From: Streptomyces silvae | Lineage (GTDB): Bacteria; Actinomycetota; Actinomycetes; Streptomycetales; Streptomycetaceae | Direction of reading: 5' to 3' | NCBI RefSeq assembly: GCF_016745505.1 | Contig: NZ_JAERUC010000087.1 | Span: 1-64,000, forward strand | DNA length: 64,000 bases | Shown: in pieces, positions 51,412 to 59,240 of the stretch | How positions within the stretch are numbered: the stretch's first letter is position 1 | How the letters are laid out: the number at the start of each line of letters is the position of its first letter | The notes under the pieces: model-generated | Database searches by the model: none | Seen by the model: only the letters and a program-made list of their open reading frames with translations | What the model was told of the DNA's origin: nothing | Position numbers and translations under genes: made by a program

Positions 51412-52350
51412 ATGCGCGCACGCTACGGAGTACCCCTGAAAGTCACGGCAGTCGGCGCAGCGGTCGGTGCCGCCGGTCTCGTGTACGCGGCCGGATTCGA
51501 GGCACGCTCGTTCCGCCTCCGCCGGATCACGATTCCCGTACTCCCGCAGGGAGCACGCCCGTTGCGCGTTCTCCAGGTCTCCGACATCCACATGGTGAGC
51601 GGCCAGCGCAAGAAGCGCGCGTGGCTGCAGTCGCTGGCCGGCCTGCGGCCGGACTTCGTCGTGAACACCGGCGACAACCTCTCCGACCCGGAGGCGGTGC
51701 CGGAGCTGCTCGACGCGCTCGGGCCGCTGATGGAGTTCCCCGGGGTCTACGTCTTCGGCTCCAACGACTACTACGGCCCGAAACTCCGCAACCCGGTCCG
51801 GTACCTCCTGGAGAAGACCCAGGGCAAGCACGGGCTCAACGGAAACGCACCGGCGGTCGGCGTCGTCCACAACCCGTGGGAGCCGATGCGGGACGCCTTC
51901 GACGAGGCCGGCTGGCTCAACCTCTCCAACACCAGGGACCGGCTCAAGGCCGACGGGCTGGAGATCGGCTTCACGGGCCTGGACGACCCCCACATCAAGC
52001 GGGACCGGTACGCCGAGGTCGCCGGCGGCCCCGAGACGGACACGGACCTCTCGATCGGCGTGGTCCACGCCCCGTACCTGCGCTCCCTGGACGCCTTCAC
52101 AGCGGACGGCTACCCCCTGATCCTGGCCGGTCACACCCATGGCGGCCAGCTCTGCATCCCCTTCTACGGCGCCCTCGTCACCAACTGCGACCTGGACACC
52201 GACCGGGTGAAGGGCCTCTCCGGCCACACGGTCGGTGAGCGGCGGTCCTACCTCCACGTCTCGGCGGGCTGCGGCACGAACCGCTACACCCCGGTCCGCT
52301 TCGCCTGCCCGCCCGAGGCGACCCTGCTGACACTGACGCCTCGCGACTGA
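51412..52350 (+). CDS. Membrane-anchored metallophosphoesterase
   Basis: A 312-aa calcineurin-type phosphoesterase. An N-terminal membrane segment (VTAVGAAVGAAGLVYAAGF) precedes the metal motifs LQVSDIHMVSG, FVVNTGDNLSD, VFGSNDYYG (the usual GNHE/D is GSND) and LAGHTHGGQLC. It is most like the YkuE/Rv3683 group that acts at or outside the membrane; the substrate could be a lipid or cell-wall phosphoester. It is the last gene of the order shared with mycobacteria, followed by tRNA-Pro. Confidence 0.9.
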   Translation: MRARYGVPLKVTAVGAAVGAAGLVYAAGFEARSFRLRRITIPVLPQGARPLRVLQVSDIHMVSGQRKKRAWLQSLAGLRPDFVVNTGDNLSDPEAVPELLDALGPLMEFPGVYVFGSNDYYGPKLRNPVRYLLEKTQGKHGLNGNAPAVGVVHNPWEPMRDAFDEAGWLNLSNTRDRLKADGLEIGFTGLDDPHIKRDRYAEVAGGPETDTDLSIGVVHAPYLRSLDAFTADGYPLILAGHTHGGQLCIPFYGALVTNCDLDTDRVKGLSGHTVGERRSYLHVSAGCGTNRYTPVRFACPPEATLLTLTPRD

Positions 52351-52445
52351 GACTCCCGGCCCGCCCGCGCCAGGCAAAACCGGATTTCGCCTCCGGGCGC
52401 GGGTGGGCTAAAGTAATCGATGTCGCCGGGACAATCGGTGGACAT

Positions 52446-52519
52446 CGGGGTGTAGCGCAGCTTGGCAGCGCGCTTCGTTCGGGACGAAGAGGTCGTGGGT
52501 TCAAATCCCGCCACCCCGA
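52446..52519 (+). tRNA. tRNA-Pro (anticodon CGG)
   Basis: A 74-nt cloverleaf. The acceptor stem is CGGGGTG/CACCCCG with discriminator A. The D arm is AGCGCAGCTTGGCAGCGC, and the anticodon stem-loop CTTCG-TTCGGGA-CGAAG gives anticodon CGG. The T arm is GTGGG-TTCAAAT-CCCGC. No CCA is encoded. It marks the edge of the conserved gene order. Confidence 0.97.
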
Positions 52520-52537
52520 CAGCTGAAACACCAGGTC

Positions 52538-52570
52538 AAGGGCCTGATCCACTGAGTGGATCAGGCCCTT
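52538..52570 (+). terminator. Terminator of tRNA-Pro
   Basis: A 16-bp inverted repeat (AAGGGCCTGATCCACT/AGTGGATCAGGCCCTT) around one central base begins 19 nt after the tRNA. Confidence 0.88.
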
Positions 52571-52733
52571 CCTGCGTTGTGTGGATCGTTGGGAGACATC
52601 TGGGGGATCCTGGCCGGAATCTCCCGTCCAGCCGTAGTCGATCATGGTGAGCTCCGGCTTGCCGATCGGCCTACGCTCCCCGCCCCGAGGACCGCGGTCT
52701 CGCACCAGGTCGCGGTCCCGCGCCAGGTCGGCG

Positions 52734-53648
52734 TCACGGATGGCGGCCGGAAGCGCGCAGCTCAGCCGCGTACAGGCGTAGTTGCTCGACGCGTATGAGG
52801 TCGCGCTCCAGTTCGTCGAGCCACCTTCTGATACGCGTCTCGTCGGCGGCGTGCTTCAGGCATTCCTGCAGCGCGGCTGCCAGGACCTTGAGCTTGTCCT
52901 CGTAGAACGCCACGTAGTCCTCCATCCCTGTCGCGTTCGGGTGGACGATCGCGTTGAAGAGCACCGTGACCTCGGCACTGCCTTCTGGCGCCTCCTCCCG
53001 GACCCGGTCGGCGATCGACGAGAGGCGCTCTTCGATCACTTCGGGGCTCTCCCAGGACGGCGGCCCGTAGGCCAGCACCGTGATGGGGTCGGACGTCACC
53101 CGCTTTCTCGCCCTCCCGGCCCTGCCGCCGTCCAGCGTCAGGCGCACCTGGTAGAAGTCCTTGCCCTGCTCGGCTTCCCTCGGCACGAGGGAGAGGACGA
53201 ATCGGTCCACGTCGCCGGCGTCGACCTCTTGGTTGACCGTCCTGCTGTAGCTGCCTTCCGCCAGAGGGAAGTCGACGGCGTACGAGCCGCTGGGCCCCAG
53301 CCGCCGCTCCTGGGCTCGGATGCGGCTGTTGACCGGCGCCCCCGGCAGTCTGAGCACTGCCGGGGGATCCAGGGCTGGGATGTAGAGCAGCCCCTTCAGC
53401 TCCACGTGCACGCGTCGGACGAAGCCCTTCCGGTCTCCGTCGTTGCGCACGGCGATGTCCAGGACGGGCCGGTCCGGGACTACCTCGCCGAGCAGCTGCA
53501 CGTCGGCTCCCGGCTCTGCCAGGACCGCCTCTCCCTCGCCCACCGAGACGTCGACAAGGGCGACCTCCCCTCCTCGCTTCCTCCGCGCCCTGAGCGTCGT
53601 CCATGCGGCGATGACGGCGGTGAGGACGGTCGCGATCGCCCCGAGCAT
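52734..53648 (-). CDS. Unrecognised protein with N-terminal membrane anchor
   Basis: A 304-aa protein of no family known to me. Residues 1-17 form a short hydrophobic anchor (MLGAIATVLTAVIAAWTTLR) followed by ARRKRGG, so the bulk is cytoplasmic. Residues ~20-160 are beta-rich (VLDIAVRNDGDRKGFVRRVH, GPSGSYAVDFPLAEGSYS). Residues ~190-300 are helical and charged (EVIEERLSSIADRVREEAPE; TRIRRWLDELERDLIRVEQL). The ATG has a strong GGGAGGAAG site 4 nt upstream, so the gene is probably expressed. It lies between tRNA-Pro and the broken transporter, outside the conserved order. Confidence 0.75.
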   Translation of the reverse strand: MLGAIATVLTAVIAAWTTLRARRKRGGEVALVDVSVGEGEAVLAEPGADVQLLGEVVPDRPVLDIAVRNDGDRKGFVRRVHVELKGLLYIPALDPPAVLRLPGAPVNSRIRAQERRLGPSGSYAVDFPLAEGSYSRTVNQEVDAGDVDRFVLSLVPREAEQGKDFYQVRLTLDGGRAGRARKRVTSDPITVLAYGPPSWESPEVIEERLSSIADRVREEAPEGSAEVTVLFNAIVHPNATGMEDYVAFYEDKLKVLAAALQECLKHAADETRIRRWLDELERDLIRVEQLRLYAAELRASGRHP

Positions 53649-53815
53649 GCTTCCTCCCTGCAGCGAGGGGCGAGACGCATCCGCGCACCCGCCCGTACAG
53701 CCGACCGCTTGTTCCGCAGTCTCTGGCAGCGTACGGACAGCAACTGACAGCGAAGGGGTGGCGGGGCTCGGGTGGAGCCGCCCAGCCGTCGTACGGCCGG
53801 GTACCGCGTCGGGAG

Positions 53816-54656
53816 TCAGCTCGCTGCGGAGACCGGGTGCGCGGCATCCCTGCCCGTGGGGCGCTTCACCGCCGGCAGGCCGGTCAGGCCGATGAAGATC
53901 AGGGAGAAGACGCCCGCCGCCGCGAACACGGTGAAGCCCGTGGTGGTCGAGCCCGTGGCGAGGAGCTGACCGCCGAGCCAGGGGCCGAAGACCGCACCGA
54001 AGCGGCCCATTCCGGAGGTCCAGCCGACCGCCGTGGCGCGGTTGTCGTCGTCGGAGCGGGCCGCGACGGTGGCGTAGATCATGGCCTGGGCGCTGAAGAG
54101 GAAGAGGCCGGTCAGGAAGACCACGAGGTAGGTGACGGCCAGTGGCATGTGGACGCTGAGCAGGTAGACGCCGACGGCGGTGGCGCCGAACCAGATCGCG
54201 CCGATGCGGGCGCCGCCGAACCGGTCGGTGAGCCTGCCGCCGATGAGCATGCCGACGATGCCGCCGAGGTTGATGACGATGACGAAGCCGAGCGAGGAGC
54301 CGAGGTCGTAACCGGCGGCGCGCATCATCGAAGGCAGCCACTGGGAGACGCCGTAGACGAGCAGGAGTCCGCCGAAGGACGCCAGCCAGAAGAACAGGGT
54401 CTGCACCCACAGGCCGCCGCGGAACAGGGCGGCGACCGCGCTCCAGCGCTCGGTGCCGGCCGGACGCCTCTCCCCGGGGGTGGCGTCGGGCGCCTTGACC
54501 CCGTACCGGTCGGCGAGCGCCCGGGCCTCGTCGGTACGCCCCTTGGCCTGCAGGAACGTCAGGGACTCGGGCAGGTACGACCAGCCAGCACAGACCGACG
54601 ACCAGCAGGGCGAGCCGGCTGTTGCGGGCCCCGGTGGCGGGGGTTGGGGAGGACAT
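53816..54656 (-). pseudogene. AAHS-type aromatic-acid MFS transporter, N-terminal half deleted
   Basis: The start is normal for the family: MSSPTPATGARNSRLALLVV and then GLCWLV. Directly after, at about 54573-54580, the frame shifts and the sequence continues as the loop after helix 6, SYLPESLTFLQAKGRTDEAR. The C-terminal half then follows with six helices (FFWLASFGGLLLVYGVSQWL, FVIVINLGGIVGMLIGGRLT, GRFGAVFGPWLGGQLLATGS). About 480-550 bp encoding helices 1-6 are missing, and the two parts are in different frames, so no working transporter can be made. Intact relatives (PcaK, BenK) import aromatic acids with protons. It has its own promoter and operator upstream. Confidence 0.85.
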
Positions 54657-54755
54657 CGGGGTATTCCTCTCGTCCGGGACAGCTCTGTCCCTGAGGGAGC
54701 TTCGGCAGGGGCGGGTCGGTGCGGCGCGTTCGCGGCGGACCCGAATGTGCCGATG

Positions 54756-54799
54756 ACGTTAAGGACCCCGGGATTTAGCGTCAACGCTTTTGTCAACAA
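54756..54799 (-). promoter_or_regulatory. Promoter and GntR-like operator of the broken transporter gene
   Basis: On the minus strand TTGACG (54779-54784) and TAACGT (54756-54761) are 17 bp apart. Directly upstream of the -35 lies TTGTCAACAA (plus strand, 54790-54799), a near-palindrome that shares TTGTCAAC with the site before the gntR gene. Confidence 0.6.
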
Positions 54800-54925
54800 T
54801 CTCAGGAACAATCTGGCCTTTGCCCTCGCCCGTGCCCCGACCCACCTCCACGGCTCCTGGGCGCACCGGAGGGGCGGGCGGCACACCCGTGTGTGCGCCG
54901 CCCCCCCTCCGGTCACGACGCCGGT

Positions 54926-55876
54926 TCAGTCCAGCGGCGGCGTGCCGTGCGTATGGAAGGACTCGATCGTCCGCAGGCCCCACGCCTGCCCCTTGGCGCG
55001 CTCTGCCTCGGTCCAGGTGACCAGCGGCCAGTCGGGGGCGAGCACGAGGCGGGTGAGCGGGTTGCAGAGCTCGATGCGGTTGCCGCCGGGCTCGTAGACG
55101 TACAGGAAGAACGTCTGCTGGATGGCGTGCTTGTGCGGGCCCGTCTCGATGAACACGCCGCTGTCGATGGCGAGATCGGCGGCCCGCAGGATGTCCTCTC
55201 GGGTGTCGGTGGCGAAGGCGATGTGGTGCAGGCGTCCGGTGGAGCCTGTCCAGTCCGAGGTGTAGACGACGTCGTACGACTTGTCGGTGAACGTCAGCCA
55301 CTTGGCGCCGATCCGGCCCGTGTCGAGCTGGATCTGCTCGGTGGGCCGGGCGCCGAGGACGTGCTGGTGGAAATCGGCGTTGGCGGCGACGTCGGCAGCG
55401 AGGAAGTTGATGTGGTCCAGGCGGCGCACGCCCACGCCCCGGTTGGGCTTGGCCTGCGGCTGGTTCTTCAGGGCGGGCCTGAGCTCCGGGGGCGCCTGGT
55501 AGTACTCGCTCTCCCAGTACAGGGCGATCTCGTGGCCGTCCGGGTCGGCGGTGAGGTAGAGCTTCCCGATGCCCGGTTCGTCCTCCACCCAGCGCCCCGC
55601 GTGGCCCGTCGCCTCGAGCTCGGCGACCCTGCGCCGGAGGGCCTCCTCGCTGGAGGTGCGCAGGGCGGTGCGGCGCAGGCCCGGCTTCTCGGCCGCGGTG
55701 AGCACCAGACTGTGGTGCTCGTAGTCGTCGAAGGTGCGCAGGTGGACGGAGTCACCGCCCTGCCCGTTGACGGTCAGGCCGAGGTAGTCCGTGAAGAACC
55801 GGACGCTGCCGTCCAGGTCCGGGGTGAGCAGTTCGACGTGACCGAGATGGGCGATGTCACCGAGAGGGGGAGTCAT
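54926..55876 (-). CDS. Type I extradiol dioxygenase (catechol 2,3-dioxygenase-like)
   Basis: A 316-aa two-module vicinal-oxygen-chelate protein that should cleave a catechol ring next to the diol. The N-terminal module begins IAHLGHVELLTPDLDGSVRF. The catalytic module carries the Fe(II) ligands His in RRLDHINFLAADV, His in GRLHHIAFATDTRED and Glu in EPGGNRIELCNP. The C-terminus TIESFHTHGTPPLD is common in this group. AAGGAG precedes the ATG, which overlaps the prpF-like gene by 20 nt. The true substrate is unknown; neighbours suggest a carboxylated or more oxidised ring. Confidence 0.9.
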   Translation of the reverse strand: MTPPLGDIAHLGHVELLTPDLDGSVRFFTDYLGLTVNGQGGDSVHLRTFDDYEHHSLVLTAAEKPGLRRTALRTSSEEALRRRVAELEATGHAGRWVEDEPGIGKLYLTADPDGHEIALYWESEYYQAPPELRPALKNQPQAKPNRGVGVRRLDHINFLAADVAANADFHQHVLGARPTEQIQLDTGRIGAKWLTFTDKSYDVVYTSDWTGSTGRLHHIAFATDTREDILRAADLAIDSGVFIETGPHKHAIQQTFFLYVYEPGGNRIELCNPLTRLVLAPDWPLVTWTEAERAKGQAWGLRTIESFHTHGTPPLD

Positions 55877-56987
55877 CTGCGGCTCCTTGCGGGGAGGGTT
55901 CGGACGGGCGGGCTGTCTGCTCGGGCCGGGGGAAGACGGTCCCGTCGAAGATCTTTCGTGCGGTACGCACCACCGCGGTGCGCAGAGCGGCGGGGGCACC
56001 GTCCGCGTCCGTCCCGACGACGGCCTCGATGTCGAGGAAGCCGGTGGGGTGCTCGATTCGCAGCCGGTCGCCGTCCGGGGGCAGCCGGGCGATTCCGTCG
56101 GCGACGCCGCCCGGGACCCGCAGCCCGGCGGCGACGCCCGCGGCGCCCAGGACGCCGATGGAGGTGTGGCAGCGGTGCGGGATGAAGGTGCGGGTCGTCA
56201 CCGCGCCGTCCTGGGCGGGCGGGGCCAGCAGACTGAGCTTGGGCACCGTCGTGCCGCGGACGTCGCCGAGGCCCATGAGGCGGCCCGCTTCGAGGCGGAT
56301 CCGCTCGACGCGTTCACGCAGGCCGGTGTTCTCCTCCAGCTCGCGCGGGCTCTCGTAACCGGTGACGTCCAGGGCCCCCGCCGGGATCAGCACAGTCGGC
56401 ATCCCGTTGTCGACGCAGGTCACCTCGGTGCCGGCGATGACGTCACGGGCCCGGCCGGTGGGCAGCAGCGGACTCCCGCCCCGCGCGAACTCGATCACCA
56501 CCGGCGCGGCGGTCCCCGGCACCCCGGATATCCTCGCCGGCCCGGTGTAGTCGACGCGCCCGCCCGGTGTGGGGAAGGACGCCGTCGCCAGGTCTCCGGT
56601 GTTGACCATCCGGATACGTACGGACGTCCGCCCGTCCCCGGCGGCGACCAGGCCCCGCTCCACGGCGAAGGGGCCGACCCCGGCGAGCAGGTTGCCGCAG
56701 TTCTGACGGTCGGAGACCTCCGCGGTGTCGACGCCGATCTGGAGGAAGAGGTAGTCCACATCGACGTCCGGGTCGTCCGGTACGGAGACGACCGCGACCT
56801 TGCTGGTGAGCGGGTGTGCCCCGCCCAGACCGTCGATCTGGCGCGGGTCGGGGCTGCCCATGATCCGCAGCAGCAGATCGTCCCGGGCCGCCGGGTCCCG
56901 GGGCAGGTCGTCCGCGAGGAAGTAGGCCCCCTTGGACGTGCCGCCCCGCATCAGGAGGCAGCGGACCTCCGCAGGTCCGCCGGTCAC
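55857..56987 (-). CDS. PrpF-family isomerase (4-oxalomesaconate tautomerase-like)
   Basis: A 376-aa diaminopimelate-epimerase-fold protein. It begins CLLMRGGTSKGAYFLADDLP, then DPRQIDGLGGAHPLTSKVAV and VSDRQNCGNLLAGVGPFAVE, with TFIPHRCHTSIGVLGAAGVA late in the sequence. These match PrpF and the GalD-type 4-oxalomesaconate tautomerases of gallate/protocatechuate degradation. The GTG start overlaps the stop of the aldolase-like gene (GTGA). The last ~25 residues are a Ser/Pro tail. The neighbours (extradiol enzyme, aldolase) favour a ring-cleavage-product isomerase over 2-methylaconitate isomerase. Confidence 0.86.
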   Translation of the reverse strand: MTGGPAEVRCLLMRGGTSKGAYFLADDLPRDPAARDDLLLRIMGSPDPRQIDGLGGAHPLTSKVAVVSVPDDPDVDVDYLFLQIGVDTAEVSDRQNCGNLLAGVGPFAVERGLVAAGDGRTSVRIRMVNTGDLATASFPTPGGRVDYTGPARISGVPGTAAPVVIEFARGGSPLLPTGRARDVIAGTEVTCVDNGMPTVLIPAGALDVTGYESPRELEENTGLRERVERIRLEAGRLMGLGDVRGTTVPKLSLLAPPAQDGAVTTRTFIPHRCHTSIGVLGAAGVAAGLRVPGGVADGIARLPPDGDRLRIEHPTGFLDIEAVVGTDADGAPAALRTAVVRTARKIFDGTVFPRPEQTARPSEPSPQGAADDSPSR

Positions 56988-57691
56988 GCCCCGGCCTCCC
57001 CCGCGTGGTCCTCGTACGAGGTGTAGCGCACGCCCAGGGCTTCGAGCTTCTCGCGCAGTCCGTAACGGTCCAGCCCGAGCTGGCCCTCCAGGAACGCGGC
57101 GCGGGCCTTGGCCTCCTTGGCCTCCCGCGCCTCGGAGGCCTCGGCGGTCTCCCGGGCGCGTTCGCGGGGCACGACCACCACCCCGTCGTCGTCGGCGATG
57201 ACCACGTCGCCGGGGCGGATCATCTGGTCCCCGATGGCGACGGGGACGTTGACGGAGCCCCCGGTGGCCTTCACCGTTCCCTGCGCGGACACCGCCTTCG
57301 CCCAGGCGGCGAAGCCCATGTCCCGCAGCTCCTGGGTGTCACGGATGCCCGCGTTGATCACGACTCCGCGCACTCCGCGCCTGCTGAGCGCCGTGGCGAA
57401 CAGCTCGCCGAACATGCCGTCCGTGGAGGGGGAGGTGGTGGTGACGACGAGGACGTCGCCCTCGCCGCACTGCTCCACCGCCGCGTGGATCATGAGGTTG
57501 TCGCCGGGCCAGCTGAGCACGGTGACCGCGCTGCCCGCGATCCGTACGCCCTGCTGGACGGGGCGCAGTCCCGGTCCGAGCAGGCCCGTACGGCCCATCG
57601 CCTCGCTCACGGTGGCCACGCCGTATCCGGCGAGTGCCTCGATGTCCCGCGCGTCCGCCTTGGGCGGGCCGGTGACGATGACGCCGCTCAT
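56984..57691 (-). CDS. RraA-family protein (4-carboxy-4-hydroxy-2-oxoadipate aldolase-like)
   Basis: A 235-aa member of the RraA/HMG-CHA aldolase family. It has IEALAGYGVATVSEAMGRTG, VLSWPGDNLMIHAAVEQCGE, then GVRGVVINAGIRDTQELRDM (catalytic Arg-Asp) and PGDVVIADDDGVVVVPRERA, the metal-binding Asp motif. It would split a hydroxy-oxo-adipate into pyruvate and oxaloacetate, the last step of the 4,5-cleavage route. The C-terminal part is a charged helix. The ATG overlaps the stop of a 13-codon leader ORF, and the stop overlaps the PrpF-like gene. Confidence 0.87.
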   Translation of the reverse strand: MSGVIVTGPPKADARDIEALAGYGVATVSEAMGRTGLLGPGLRPVQQGVRIAGSAVTVLSWPGDNLMIHAAVEQCGEGDVLVVTTTSPSTDGMFGELFATALSRRGVRGVVINAGIRDTQELRDMGFAAWAKAVSAQGTVKATGGSVNVPVAIGDQMIRPGDVVIADDDGVVVVPRERARETAEASEAREAKEAKARAAFLEGQLGLDRYGLREKLEALGVRYTSYEDHAGEAGA

Positions 57692-57729
57692 GCCGGCCGC
57701 TCCGCGGTCCGCGCCGTCTCGGTTGTCAT
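57688..57729 (-). CDS. 13-codon leader ORF before the RraA-like gene
   Basis: It has a strong ribosome binding site (AAGGAGAGTTCAGCC) before ATG and encodes MTTETARTAERPA. The stop TGA overlaps the ATG of the RraA-like gene (ATGA), which itself has no other good site, so translation of the gene probably depends on it. It may instead be a frameshifted N-terminus. Confidence 0.45.
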   Translation of the reverse strand: MTTETARTAERPA

Positions 57730-57812
57730 GGCTGAACTCTCCTTGCTGGACGGGGCATCGGCCCACCAGCGCGGCGCGCCATGCGCGCAGTGCGTCGACC
57801 GGACGCGGCGCG

Positions 57813-58463
57813 TCAACCGCGCAGTGCCTCGATCACGCTCGCCAGGTGGGAGCGGACGGCCGCCTCGGCCGCCTGCGGATCCCTGGCCCTGATCGCGTCG
57901 ATCATGGCCAGGTGTTCACTCAGCGACTGCTGGGGGCGTCCGGGCCTCAGGGCGAGCTGGAACCTGTGGCGCACCAGCTGGCCGTTCAGCCGCTCCAGGA
58001 GCGAAACGGCCGTCTGCTGACCGGAGAACTCCCTGATCAGGGCGTGGAGTTCATGGTTCAGGTCGGAGTAGAGCATCGGCTCGCCGTCGGCGACGGCCTT
58101 GGTCATGGCCTCGCCGACCTCCGTGAGCCGGTCCAGCTGCCCGTCGCCGGCCGTGACGGCCGCCTTCGCCGCGCAGAGCCCTTCCAGGGCCATGCGGCAC
58201 TCGGTGATCGCGACGGCCTCGTCGACGCTCACCACCCGTACCCGTGATCCGCGGTTACGGATCCGCTCGACCAGTCCCTCCGACTCCAGCTCGATCAGCG
58301 CCGCTCTGACGCTGGCCCGTGTCACACCGAACTGCTCGGCGAGCTCGTTCTCCACCAGCCGCTGGGCCGGTGCCATCTCGCCGTGCAGAATCGCCTGCCG
58401 CAGACGGGTCAGAGCCAGTTGCCTGGCCTGCTCCCCACTGGCCGGACCGGGTTCCTTCGGCAT
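57813..58463 (-). CDS. GntR-family regulator, FCD subfamily
   Basis: A 216-aa regulator. The N-terminal winged helix is LTRLRQAILHGEMAPAQRLV, then ELAEQFGVTRASVRAALIEL and LVERIRNRGSRVRVV. The C-terminal FCD domain has metal-type ligands in DLNHELHALI, SEHLAMIDAI and VRSHLASV. It is the first gene of the minus-strand catabolic block and lies 83 bp upstream of the leader ORF, so it is likely in the same transcript. Its promoter overlaps the TTGTCAAC motif, which suggests autorepression relieved by a pathway intermediate. GGGGG precedes the ATG. Confidence 0.9.
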   Translation of the reverse strand: MPKEPGPASGEQARQLALTRLRQAILHGEMAPAQRLVENELAEQFGVTRASVRAALIELESEGLVERIRNRGSRVRVVSVDEAVAITECRMALEGLCAAKAAVTAGDGQLDRLTEVGEAMTKAVADGEPMLYSDLNHELHALIREFSGQQTAVSLLERLNGQLVRHRFQLALRPGRPQQSLSEHLAMIDAIRARDPQAAEAAVRSHLASVIEALRG

Positions 58464-58490
58464 CGTTGCCCCCTGAGTGAGTGCCTGTCG

Positions 58491-58523
58491 AACCTAAATC
58501 TAGGCCAACAGGATTGTCAACGA
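58491..58523 (-). promoter_or_regulatory. gntR promoter with operator
   Basis: On the minus strand TTGACA (58515-58520) and TAGGTT (58491-58496) are 18 bp apart. The -35 lies inside TTGTCAACGA (plus strand, 58514-58523), which matches the site before the transporter pseudogene in 9 of 10 bases. Wider arms AACAG/CTGTT flank it. Confidence 0.65.
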
Positions 58524-58584
58524 TTCTGTTTGCCATATTGCCGTAAGTGCGCGACCGCCTGCGGATCCGACCCCGGGAACGCGC

Positions 58585-58628
58585 GTGGGCCCGGCCCCTC
58601 TCTCCTGCGAGAGAGGGGCCGGGCCCAC
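58585..58628 (-). terminator. Strong hairpin terminator of the FMN-reductase gene
   Basis: A perfect 20-bp stem (58585-58604 with 58609-58628; core GGGCCCGGCCCC) and loop CTGC lies 13 nt past the reductase stop. It separates that gene from the gntR operon. Confidence 0.92.
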
Positions 58629-58640
58629 GGAAGTGCTCGG

Positions 58641-59201
58641 TCAGGCGGCTGCCGCCGCCGTCCCCTCGGCGACCTGACGGAGCACCTCGGTCAGCGAGGT
58701 GACGACCTCGGCGTCGTCCGCCGGGTGGAGCTCGGCGAAGCGGGTCACGGAACCGGGGATGGAGAGCTTGGCGTCCGCCAGAACCGCTCCACCCGCGAGG
58801 CCGGCCGCCTTGCGGGCCTCGTCCTGGGCCCACACGCCGCCGAACTGGCCGAACGCGGTGCCGACCACGGCGACCGGCTTGGCGGTCATGGCGCCGGCGC
58901 CGTACGGGCGGGACAGCCAGTCGATGGCGTTCTTCAGGACGGCCGGCATGGTGCCGTTGTACTCGGGCGAGAACAGCAGGAACGCGTCGGAGCTGCCGGC
59001 CGCCTCGCGCAGACGGGCCGCGGCAGCCGGGACGCCGCCCTCGACGTCGATGTCCTCGTTGTAGAACGGGACGTCGACGAGGCCCTCGTACAGCTCGACC
59101 TCGACGCCCTCGGGCGCGTGCTTGACCGCGGCCTCGGCGAGCTGACGGTTGTGGGAGCCGGCGCGGAGGCTGCCGACGAGGGCGAGGATGCGTACAGACA
59201 T
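58641..59201 (-). CDS. NADPH-dependent FMN reductase
   Basis: A 186-aa flavodoxin-like flavoprotein. The phosphate-binding loop is LALVGSLRAGSHNRQLAEAA, and the family signature FLLFSPEYNGTMPAVLKNAI is followed by DWLSRPYG. It reduces FMN or quinones/azo compounds with NAD(P)H. The ATG at 59201 has GGGAG about 8 nt upstream. It is divergent from the TetR gene, with a doubled palindrome between them, so TetR most likely represses it and a quinone-like or oxidised compound induces it. Confidence 0.92.
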   Translation of the reverse strand: MSVRILALVGSLRAGSHNRQLAEAAVKHAPEGVEVELYEGLVDVPFYNEDIDVEGGVPAAAARLREAAGSSDAFLLFSPEYNGTMPAVLKNAIDWLSRPYGAGAMTAKPVAVVGTAFGQFGGVWAQDEARKAAGLAGGAVLADAKLSIPGSVTRFAELHPADDAEVVTSLTEVLRQVAEGTAAAAA

Positions 59202-59240
59202 GGGGGAAGCTCCCGGGAGACGGAGACTGCAGAAGTAAGC

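Noticed and set aside
54926..55999. Longer N-terminus for the extradiol dioxygenase
   Set aside because: The ATG at 55876 has AAGGAG at the right distance. The upstream extension is Pro/Arg-rich and overlaps the prpF-like gene.
54926..57691. Complete gallate or protocatechuate 4,5-cleavage pathway
   Set aside because: No type II dioxygenase, hydratase or PDC lactonase is present. Only isomerase- and aldolase-like steps are encoded, so I name the families only.
52446..58628. Integrative element inserted in tRNA-Pro
   Set aside because: No integrase, no excisionase and no second copy of the tRNA 3' end were found in the window.
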